DNA from: Diphasiastrum complanatum | Lineage: Eukaryota; Streptophyta; Lycopodiopsida; Lycopodiales; Lycopodiaceae | Length of the DNA: 64,000 bases | Direction of reading: 5' to 3' | NCBI GenBank assembly: GCA_029204225.1 | Contig: CM055095.1 | Coordinates: 61,425,910-61,489,909, forward strand | In this document: positions 12,758 through 22,132 of the stretch, in pieces | How positions within the stretch are numbered: position 1 is the stretch's first letter | Layout of the letters: the number at the start of each line of letters is the position of its first letter | Notes under the pieces: generated by a model | Seen by the model: only the letters and a program-made list of their open reading frames with translations | Databases searched by the model: none | Told to the model about the DNA's origin: nothing | Position numbers and translations under genes: made by a program

Positions 12758-14697
12758 ATGGATTCTCAAAGTAAAGCCGATCTCATCGCAGACAAGCTGA
12801 ATGGATCCAATTATCATTTGTGAAAATTTAAGATGAAGACCTTGCTAATCGCCAACGAATTATGGGATGTTGTCACAGGTACAGAAGTAAAACCTGAAGA
12901 CGACGACTCAAAATGAAAATCGAAGGACGGTAAAGCTTTTGCTCTTATTATCCTCAATATATTAGATACTCAGATTGGACACATAGCTGAAGCTAAAATG
13001 TCAAGAGACGTTTGGGACATTCTGAACTCACTATATGACGTGAGGGATCTAACTATTAAGTTACATCTACGAAGGAAATTTTTCACATTCAAAATGTCTA
13101 CTAGTGATTCTCTTCAGAGTCACTTTGACTAGTTTAAAAATCTCTTGCAACAGATGGCCGCTGTCGGATTAGTCGATCAAGATGCAATTATGACATTGCT
13201 TTCAAGCTTGCCCTCTACATATGAGAATTGGGTGATGATCATATCGACACACTAAGATTTAACTCTTACTAGAGTTATCACTATGTTGCAAGAAGATAAT
13301 AGAAGAAGTCAAAACACTTTGTCTACTTCCTTCTCTCAGGCTCTATATGTCAACAAAGTCTCTAAGCGACAGAAGTAGAAAAGCTCCAAGAAGGCTGCAA
13401 CAAATCATAAACAAACTCAAAGTCAAGCACAATCATCAAATCCACAATTGAAGAAGAAGATGTTTTGATGATATTGCAAGAGCAATAACCATGAGATCAA
13501 GGATTGCCGAAACATGGTGCAATTCGAAAGATATATTATCAAGGGTAAACACAATCATGTGTGTAAACTCCATAAGGTACTTTATGGCTTGAAGCAATCT
13601 GCTCGAGCATGGTTTCAAAGGATCGATACTTTCCTTATTGATCGCAGCTATACACCTAGCTCTTCAGATTCAAATGTTTACTTCAAAGTAGTGTAGCCAT
13701 CTTTTATCATTATCACTTTGTACGTGGATGACACATTGTTTTTCAGCAACAGTACCGATATGATAAAAGAGGCCAAGACAATGCTATCTTCTGAATTTGA
13801 CATGACCAATTTGGGCGAAACTCATTTCTGCCTTGGTATACAAATCTACAAAGATAAAAAGCAAAAGTTGGTTTACATTACACAATAGAGGTACATCTAC
13901 AACAGTTAGTCAGATATAATCTGATGAATTGCAAGTTAGCTCTCTCACCGATGGAACCAAGACTTCAATTGTCAAAGGACCAGTGTCCCCAAACAATTCA
14001 TGAGAAGCAGTAGATGCATGAGTCTCCTTACCATTCTATTATAGGATCTCTTATGTACGCCATGATCTGTACCAGATCAGACATAGCTTTTGTAGTCAGC
14101 TCTCTCAGTCAATTTATGACTAACCCTGGTATAACACATTGGAAGGCTCTTATCAAAGTCATGAGATATATTCAAGCTACTATGGACTTTTGCATTTGTT
14201 ATGGAGCAGTCGACAACGACAAACTCAATTTAATAAGTGGTTTCACAGATGCAAGTTGGGCGGGAGATGTAGACACTCGTAAATCTACTTCAAGATTTAC
14301 ATTCTTCCTCAACAATGGTCCAGTTTCCTAGAATAGTCCCAAGCAATCTTCAATAGCTCTACCTTCCACTGAATCAGAGTATATCGCAGCCTCTCAAACT
14401 ACAAAGGAAACAATTTGGTTGAGAAACTTACTCTCAGATATTGGTCTGAATCAATATGTTCTAACGACATTATTTTGTGATAATCAAAGTGCCATCACTT
14501 TATCAGCCAACTCTAGATTTCATACTAGAAGTGAGCACATTGAATTGAAGTATCGTTTCATCAAAAGCAAAGTTCTCAACGAAGAGGTCAGATTACAGTA
14601 CTGTAAAATGCAAGATATGATAGCAGATGTTTTTACTAAAGCATTAAGTTTGGAAATAACGACAAACGAGTCAATGTTGACTCAACTAGCCATTTGA
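12758..14697 (+). pseudogene. Copia-A: Gag fused to RT-RNase H, protease and integrase deleted
   Basis: ATG at 12758 starts a Gag reading MDSQSKADLIADKLNGSNYH, then a TGA where relatives have Trp, then KFKMKTLLIANELWDVVTG, UBN2-type helices and a degenerate knuckle ending NHEIKDC near 13,510. Some 45 bp later the text jumps to HVCKLHKVLYGLKQSARAWF (13,555-13,615), which is copia RT. The whole protease-integrase part and the RT N-terminus are absent. Downstream come SNVYFKVV, LYVDDTLFFS (the YVDD active site, about 13,717), FCLGIQIYKD, YIQATMDF, TDASWAGDVDTRKSTSRF and the RNase H tail CDNQSAITLS...IADVFTKAL ending near 14,655. Numerous TGA/TAG/TAA codons interrupt it. It is a dead deletion derivative; no 3' LTR follows. 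Confidence 0.9.
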
Positions 14698-14739
14698 AGC
14701 CCGCTAAATTATGATGATTGGTCATCGACAACTTATGAC

Positions 14740-16004
14740 GAATCAGATAGTGTCCCGATCCAACCGAAACGCCACTATACGAGATCAACAGACATAATAA
14801 ATTGGGGTCAAGCACTAGCCACTGTTGACTGTGTTGATTCCAATAGATGTCGTATCGAAACCGTTGTAGAAGATGTGTATATTCTACCGTCTTTTACAGA
14901 CATCGATACACCCATCATTCCGCTTATGATGATTGACCCTATTCCTATAGCTTGGTGCCCTGGAGAACCTAGCATCTCTACCGCCCATGTTTTGGAAGAA
15001 GGTATTCTTTCCATGAATGATGTTGAAATGACGAATGAACATGTACTCCTTTATCTAGATGCCCAACATTATCCACCAAAATTAATTCCACGGGAGATCA
15101 AGTCACCAGGGCCTTTGGCTCACGTCCAACTGACCTCCAAACTACCCAACACCACAACTTATAAACAAAAACTAAAGATATATACATGGGACGTGTATCC
15201 ACATGAATTCTGGGATACATTAGATGACGACATGATAAGAGAGGCAACAACACCGCCCCCTCACCAACCTCAAAAACCTCGGTTACAAAAAAATAAAATT
15301 ATTGATACAAAATTGATCGAGCGTCAAAAACAAATGCGTGAGAAGCTTAAGCAACCGATGAAGCCCTTTGTCTAAATAGATAGATACCCACACTTGGTAG
15401 TGCCTCAATGCAAATGCTTCCCAAAATTGTCCGAAAACTTTGTGGAACCACCTTTTGATCTCCCACAAAAGTTTAAAGACTTCACACTAGATGACGTTGT
15501 TATCCAGTTACCACAGCCACACCGAGAACCCACACAAAGTTTCCACTCCTTTGAAAGACCCGCTAAAACAATCCCGACCTTAAAGATCCTGATGAGGATG
15601 TGGATCACATTGTTCACGTCAGAGCCCATCTTACACCAGGTCAACTTTTTGATCTAGAGACCTTACTCTGTAAATACAGAGATGTATTTGCGTGGAATTA
15701 TATTGAGATGAAAGGGATCCCGCCTGAAATAGTGGTCCATACAATTCCTTTAGAGGAGAATGCTAAGCCTATTCGGGCTAAGCCTTACCGAAGTAACATT
15801 GTTTATCGTGAGCAGATCGATGAAGATATTAAGAAATTGTTGGATGCTGGCTTCATTTATGAAGTCCAACATATTGATTAGGTATCACCCATTGTGATCG
15901 TACCCAAGAAAAACGGCAAGCCTACTATGTGCGTCAATCTAAAGAATCTTAATGCGGTTACGAAAAAATACCATTTTCCCTTACCCTTAACTACACAAAT
16001 CCTT
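14740..16004 (+). pseudogene. Ty3/gypsy fragment: protease-RT linker and start of RT
   Basis: Frames at 14875-15375, 15394-15599 and 15600-15881 form one decayed pol segment. The last one reads DLETLLCKYRDVFAWNYIEM, KGIPPEIVVHTIPLEENAKP, REQIDEDIKKLLDAGFIYEV and, past a stop at 15,880, VSPIVIVPKKNGKPTMCVNL and KNLNAVTKKYHFPLPL: the conserved entry into Ty3/gypsy reverse transcriptase. The proximal part (MTNEHVLLYLDAQHYPPKLIP) resembles the equivalent part of gypsy-C (LTDEQILNHMDPTRFGVRNIP), so the two belong to one lineage. It is cut off at 16,004 by LTR-A before the catalytic RT motifs, and it abuts copia-A on the left with no LTR between. Confidence 0.85.
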
Positions 16005-17445
16005 CAACCTTGAACCATATCACTTTAATGGTCTAGGACCAAAGTATATATGCACAACTTGGGCATTGGAACCTAGTAGGAGGGCGCACTTCCAATGGGT
16101 CCAATGAGTTCCCAACTCCCACAAGAAAGACATTCAAAGAGTCATAAGTTATGGAAGGAGTCTCTTGACCTTCCATAAGACTATGGAGGTTCTTTAACTC
16201 CTTTAGGCTTCTCTATCTCTCATTGGATGGGCATGGAACTCCATAGTGCACTGGAGGGGTCCATGGGCTATCTATATGAGGGTAGTAGGGCGCCCATTGG
16301 GGGGAGGAGAGATCTCTCTTGCTTGCTTTGCTTATGCTATAGTGTTGCTAGTGTGTAGAGTACTTTCTTGTGTGTAGTATGCTTAGGGTTTGGATCTTGC
16401 TTATGGTATAGAAAATAAGTGTGAAAGTACTGTACTTTGAGACCATAAATGGATCTACAAAAGATCCACAAGAGTGATTGGATGCTTGCTTAACAATCTA
16501 TCAAAAAACTAGACACAAAAAAGTTGATCTAGATTGGCAATTTGACAAACAACAAGCATTACCAATCAAAAGCATTGATCAACATTGAAATCCGAGCCCA
16601 CACATTTGTACTACAGGTTGTAGTATGGCCTTCAAGCTGAGAAACAAGTAGAAATTGATTTGGTTGCATTTGGATTACAAAAATTCAATGTACATAGTGG
16701 AGTAGCTTGAGATTGCCAATGAACTCCAACAATAATCTATCTTCTCACTACGGGAGCTTGAAATACATAGCAAATTCGACTTCCTTCTTGAAGTTAGGTG
16801 GATTTTTAGCATGTAATATAGAAGTTAACTCACCCTTCTTGCCCTAAAATGAAACCCTAGCCTAGATCCTAGACTTATGCTTGGTAGGTAGCTAGTTGGT
16901 CAAATTTTCACCTTAAACTTAGGTGTAGGTCCTATAAAGTAGGTATGACCACCAAATAGACATGACCAACTCTCTTGACTTGACCTAACCTACATTAGGA
17001 GTGGGTTTCCACATGGCATATTGGCCTTCCATGTGTGGATCCCAATTATACATAATATTTACAAAGTTCTACATGGCTAGATTTGTCAAAATAGGCTATT
17101 TTTCACAATAAGTAGGGTTTGGATCTTGAGTATGCTATAGTCTGTTGTGGTATGCTTGTGATTTGTTTATGGTTAGCAAGGAAATGCTAGATAGTTCTTG
17201 CTTGGAGCTTGGATCTAGCTATGGTTGGGTGGTGAATACTTGAGACTAGCTTGTTATCTATCTTTGTGTTTAAGAGTAGGGACACAGGTGGAGGAGAGAT
17301 CCTTAAAGGCTTGCAGATTCTTACTTGCAGGTGGAGGCATCCTAACTTGGAGTTGGGGAGCATCTTGGAGCTTGCAGGTTGCTTGGAGGACATTTGGAGG
17401 CTCTACCTTGGATCTGGAGGACTTCCTCACCTCTACTTGTAAAAG
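16005..17445 (+). repeat. LTR-A, plus orientation, 5'-truncated and split by a solo LTR
   Basis: This matches the minus-strand copy at 10,297-11,170. The left end is truncated at the junction with the gypsy RT fragment. It ends CTACTTGTAAAAG at 17445 and is followed directly by a tRNA-Met primer-binding site, so it is the 5' LTR of the gypsy element whose Gag starts at 18469. Bases 16,420-17,107 are an insertion absent from the other copy. Confidence 0.8.
16420..17107. mobile_element. Solo LTR (688 bp) with ATAAG target-site duplication
   Basis: The insertion begins TGTGAAAGTAC and ends TATTTTTCACA, giving TG...CA limits with a 7-bp inverted repeat TGTGAAA/TTTCACA. It is flanked by ATAAG on both sides (16415-16419 and 17108-17112). 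The uninterrupted LTR-A copy near 10,556 (minus strand) has ATAAG once, which is the empty site. A 5-bp target duplication with TG...CA ends and no coding capacity is the hallmark of a solo LTR left by LTR-LTR recombination. Orientation and superfamily are not determinable. Confidence 0.85.
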
Positions 17446-17457
17446 TGGTATCAGAAC
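17446..17457 (+). other. Primer-binding site of gypsy-A
   Basis: TGGTATCAGAAC immediately after LTR-A is complementary to the initiator tRNA-Met 3' end with a small change at the last bases. It marks the junction between LTR and leader. Confidence 0.8.
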
Positions 17458-18468
17458 TAGACAAAGGGTGGTAACCTTTCTGACCTACTTCAAGCTCTAT
17501 TAAGATCACCAACTAATTTTTTTTTGGGGAAGGTTATTGGCTTTTCTAGTTGTAGGAAGCTTGTAGATGAAGTACCCAATGAATCTAGTTCTCTTTGGAT
17601 GAGAGTAGTGATGTTTATAGAATTGTTTAGGGGCTGATTTTTTATTATGTTAGAGAAGTTTTAAAGTAGGCTTTAGGTTTTTAAAAAGTTCTGAAAAAAG
17701 ATTTGTGGGATGGTTAGAGGAAGTCTTCCTCTACATACACAAACTTTTTTTTGCAAAAAGATTGATTCTAGCTATGTGTTTTGATCAAAACTAGTGTTTT
17801 TTTTTGCATAAATGAAGTGTTTGAAGTTTTGATTTTCATTTTGAAGTTCTGTTTTTCAGACCTGTAAATCTGAAAATCAGATCTGAAAAGTGAAGTTTTC
17901 ATTCAAACTTCATTAGTTACATCTTTCTATCTCCTAGTTTCATGAAAATGGCAATGTATAAAGGGAATGGTAGTGTAACTTCGTGCATAAAACGAGGTTT
18001 GAAGTTCTATTTTTTTGTCATTTTGAAGTTTTGAAAATTAAAGTTTTCATAGAGCTTCATTAGTTTTCCATTTCTAGACACTAGTTTCATGGATTTGGAG
18101 ATCTAGAATAGTGAGAAATGTGAAAATTTTGCTTTATTTTGAAATGACAAATGGAAATGGAATTGGAATTGGAATGGGAACTTTATGTAAACATTAGCTT
18201 GGATTAGTTAATTGAAGTTTACATAAAGATTTGGTTTTCATTTTTGCTTTGGATGAAGACAAATGTAGCTTGTTGTTGTTTTTTTTCTTAAGCTTGGATT
18301 GAGCTTGCAAATAGTAGGCTTGGATTGAGCTTACACACAATAAGATTGAATGAGTAGAAGTAAATGCTTTTTATTTGCATTGGATGTAAGAATTGAAGCA
18401 TTTCTATCATTCTAATTTGCACACTTATTGTTGTATTTGCATAATAGGAAAACACACAAGCAACCCCA
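17458..18468 (+). other. Untranslated leader of gypsy-A
   Basis: About 1 kb between the primer-binding site and the Gag start. It is T-rich with repeated TTTTGAAGTT/GAAGTTTTCAT words and has no meaningful reading frame. Long leaders of this kind are common in plant Ty3/gypsy elements. Confidence 0.65.
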
Positions 18469-19134
18469 ATGGATCAAACCAATGAAAACCCAACATTTGA
18501 TCTATCAAACCCATCCAACGTGGCACAAGCTCTTGAGCTTTTATACCAACAAATTCAAGCCACTAATAAGCAACTTCTTGAAACTAATCAAAGAAACCAA
18601 GACTTAGAGTCTAGGTTAGCCAATCAAAAGAAGCATATAGTTCCACCTCCCGTAAAAGTGTTTAAGGGAGAGAAGAAAGATAGGAACCTACAAGTGGTAA
18701 GTTCTTGGCTAAATGTTTGGAACAAATACTTTGCCATGAACCAATTCCTTGAATCTGAAAAGTTATCCACTGTCACCATGTTCCTTGAAGGAAGAGCCTT
18801 AGTTTGGTGGGATGACTTAGTTGCAAAGGGCAATCAACCTAGTACATGAGATGATTTTTGCAAGCTTTTGTTCACAGCAATAAGGATCAATCCCAATGTG
18901 GCCCTCCAGTCTGAAGAAGACCATGAAATGATGGCCTGGCTTTACTATAGGATAGCCTTCATGTCGTCCCGATATGTCACCATGATAGAGGACTGGCAAG
19001 AAATGGGCTTCATCGAGAAGATATGTTAATGTCTGGGGCCATTATCCTATGGGAGCAAATTACGCTTCCAAGTCTTTGAGGCTTTGAAAAGAAAAATGAG
19101 CGAGCGAAAACAGTCGGGAAGGTGACGAGCGGGC
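18469..19134 (+). pseudogene. Ty3/gypsy Gag (gypsy-A), interrupted
   Basis: ATG at 18469 gives a 126-codon frame: a Q/N-rich coiled-coil-like N-terminus (ALELLYQQIQATNKQLLETN), then PPPVKVFKGEKKDRNLQVVS, and MFLEGRALVWWDDLVAKGNQ, the retrotransposon Gag core. TGA at 18,847 replaces the Trp of the usual W-D-D-F. Beyond it the same frame continues DDFCKLLFTAIRINPN, HEMMAWLYYR and LGPLSYGSKLRFQVFEALKR to about 19,120. No zinc knuckle or pol follows; an unrelated segment and a minus-strand copia element come next. The left breakpoint of the tandem duplication (18,966) lies inside this Gag, so only its last part is repeated at 37.4-37.8 kb. Confidence 0.8.
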
Positions 19135-19501
19135 TGGGATGTAGAGGCCATTGAGAGATCTCCAATTTTGTGAAACAATTTTTGTGGCCAATAAGCACCT
19201 AGTTTTACGGAAGCGAAAGAAGATTCACGCTTTTCCAAGTGCCAAGCAGAATGACATCACCTGACGTGTGTTGCAATGGGTCCTGCAATAGATTAAGGGT
19301 GGATAATGTTAGCAGATTTCAGAGAATTCCCCAGATGCTGAGCCAAGCTGAAAACACAGAGCATCTCTCACTAAAGACCAAGGAGGTCTCAAAAGGAGAA
19401 GAGCAAGAAGAAGCTGTGAGCTGAGCATGAGAGCCGAGGGTTTAGTACTGGAGGATACTAGTATTCAGCCTTTTCGGTGCTTGCCCTTGTGGCAAAAACT
19501 G
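19135..19501. other. Unassigned segment between gypsy-A Gag and copia-B
   Basis: This is open for 61 codons at 19239-19424 (MPSRMTSPDVCCNGSCNRL) but shows no recognisable domain. It may be decayed Gag or host sequence. It is repeated at 37,761-38,127. Confidence 0.4.
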
Positions 19502-22132
19502 TTATGCTCTGGATCGCTTGGACTTCTTTGACTTAATGGAAATGTCCCAAGCTTTGTCCGCAACATGCAGTAGTCCTTGAAGTTGGGGCCCATTTTGCAC
19601 CTGTGTGAGTGTGATATCCGTCATTAGGTACCCAAGTATCACAAAATCCTTTTCCACTCTTTTGATGTAGACATTGCAGTCTGGCTGAGTAGGATTGAAG
19701 TCTAGAGACTTCAGAAGACCATCAAGCTTTTTGTACCAGGTTCGTGATGCCTGTTTTAGACCATAGATGTATCTCTGCAATTGACAAACATATTGTCTGT
19801 TGTCGGGGTCTTCATAGCCTTCAGGTTGCTTCATGAAGATTTCCTCCTCTAGATCTTCATGGAGAAAGGCTGTTTTCACGTCAATCTGGTGAATTTCTAG
19901 ATTGTACTGTGTGGCGTATGCAAGGAGTAGCCTTATGCTTGTCATCTTGACCATGGGCGAATATGTGTCAAAATAGTCAACACCATATCTCTGCGTGTAG
20001 CCCTTCACGACAAGCCTTGCTTTGTAGCGGCCAATAGTGCCATCTGATTTCAGCTTTTTCTTATGCACCCACTTGCAGCTGACCACTTTTCTGTTTTCTA
20101 GCAGTGGCTCTAATGTCCATGCCTTGTTTCGCCTCATCGACTCGATCTCCTCTGACATTGTCTGCTTCCAAAATTCTCCCTCTGGACTTTAGATAGCTTC
20201 TTGGTATGTTGTTGGCTCTCTGTGAAGCTACAGTACTCAAATTGTGTGTCTTCGTTCCATTGAAGATTGTCAAAGTAGCGGTCTGAAGGTCTTCTTTGTC
20301 TCGTTGACCTTCGAGGTTTGTTTCGTCAATGTTCGAACATTTCTTGTTCGTGGGGTCGATTCTCTACTTCTTGTTGCTCTGGAGTCTGGGGCTTTGCATT
20401 CTGATTTGATGTATGTCCTCAATCTCCCTCTCGAATAGGCACCAGTGTGAAGATCTCATGGCCTCTTTCGTCTTTTAGTCCAAAAAATGTGGCCTCATCG
20501 AACTTCACATCTCTGCTCAAAACAACCTTCTTCGTGGTTGGATCGTAGAGCCTGTACACATGTGTTCCGTTCAAGTAGCCGACCATGATTGTTTGTTCAG
20601 ATTTGTCATCAAGTTTGCTTCTCTTTTCCTTCGAAATGTGCTTGTATGTTGCACATCCAAACACTCGTACGTATGACAGATCAGGCTTTCTGCCTGTCCA
20701 CATTTCGTATGGTGTTTTGTTTTCCAGCACTGTCGTTGTAGATCTATTTTGCAGGTGTACAACTGCAACTATTGCCTCTGCCCAAAATTGACCTGGCAGT
20801 TGAGCCTGTGCCATCATGCATCTGGCCCCTTCAACTAGCGTTCTATTTTTTCTTTCTGCCACACCGTTGTATTTCTGGTGTGTATGCAGGAGCTCCATGG
20901 TCAGATCTAAGGATCTGTATCTTTTTCGAGGTGTGTCGCTCTGCGAATGCCACTAACTTCTTGAAGGAATCAAACACTTCGGATTTCTTCTTCAAATAGT
21001 AGATTGTGGTCATCTGATTGTAATCATCTATGAACATTAGAAAGTATCTCGAACCTGAGAGCGAATATATTCTCATCGGTCCACGAACATCAGAGTGGAT
21101 GAGCTCAAGAATCTCCTTGGCTCTTCTTCCCTTGTGTGTGAATGGATTTCGATGTTGCTTATCTTTCTGACAAGCTTCGCATAACTCAGCCTCGGGCCTT
21201 GAGATCTTGAGACCTATGACAATGTCCTTTATGCTCATGTCATACAAGCTCCGCATGTTCAAATGACACATTCTCCTATGCCAGAGCTGATCTTCATTTT
21301 CTGACGCATGAAATATGCTATCAGAGTTGCTGATTATTTTAGCCTGGTAGAGGTTTCCTTCTCTGCATCCGACCGTCAACAACTTGTTTGTCATCTTCTC
21401 GATCATACGACAAGTGTTACCGTCGAACAAAACTCGAATGTCTAAATCTGTCATCTTCGAGACAGATAGCAGATCCTTTCTGAGTGAGGGCCCATAAAGT
21501 GATCCTGGCAGCTCTGCTTGGCTTGACAGTGTTCGTAGTTGTAGAGAGCCGATGCCTTTGGCATTGTGTTTGCTTCCATCGCCTAGAATCACTGCTCTGT
21601 TGTCTTCGAGTTCGCGAAAGTTGATCAAGACCTTCTTGTTGCAGGTTATGTGAGATGTTGCTCCTGAATCGATGAGTACATCATAGTCGTGTTTAGAGTA
21701 GCTTGTCAAAGCTTCGTTGAGTATCGTGAAAGCTTCGTCACCTCTTTCAGCATCCTTTGATGACTCTACAACGTTTACCTTTTCAGCTTTGTTTTTTCTT
21801 TTTGGATTGAATCTGCAATTGTATGCAGAATGCCCTTTCTTCTTGCAGTGCATGCAAGGTATTACTAGATTGAATTAGCATTTGTTGGTCGTATGGCCCG
21901 GTTTGTGGGTGATCGCAGGAAGAAGATTGTTGATTCAATCATGGATTCGTCTTTTTCTATGACCTCCTCTGGATGATAGATCACATATATCCTTGTTTAC
22001 CAATCTTTTTCTCTTGTTGCTTCGGACCTTTATGTTGAGCACATCCATATCTTTAACAAGAGACAAATATGAGATACGCATGGATTGAAATGCAATTTTT
22101 ATCTCATCATTACTAGTTGTATAATGATGCAA
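19502..22132 (-). pseudogene. Copia-B (unit 1): Gag end, protease, integrase and partial RT, no LTRs
   Basis: Read right to left: Gag tail (22132-21935); two zinc knuckles, THKPGHTTNKC (first cysteine altered) and CMHCKKKGHSAYNC (ends about 21,808), with a TAA between them; protease LIDSGATSHIT (about 21,680); Gag-pre-integrase LWHRRMCHLNMRSLYDM and CEACQKDKQHRNPF; integrase core LIHSDVRGP and LRSD; then a frameshift near 20,890 and GVAERKNRTLVEGAR, MVGYLNGTHVYRLYDP; and RT 20158-19502 with CKWVHKKKLKSDGTIGRYKA, VKTAFLHEDLEEEIFM and YGLKQASRTWYKKLD. About 25 residues are missing between the second Asp of the integrase (LRSD) and APAYTP. Where YVDD is expected the frame reads G-Y-L-M-T-D-I-T-L. 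RNase H and both LTRs are absent. Confidence 0.92.

Noticed and set aside
12758-14697. Reassigned UGA=Trp genetic code, suggested by several TGA codons at Trp positions
   Set aside because: TAA and TAG also interrupt the same frames, frameshifts abound, and the host LRR exons use the standard code; deamination explains it.
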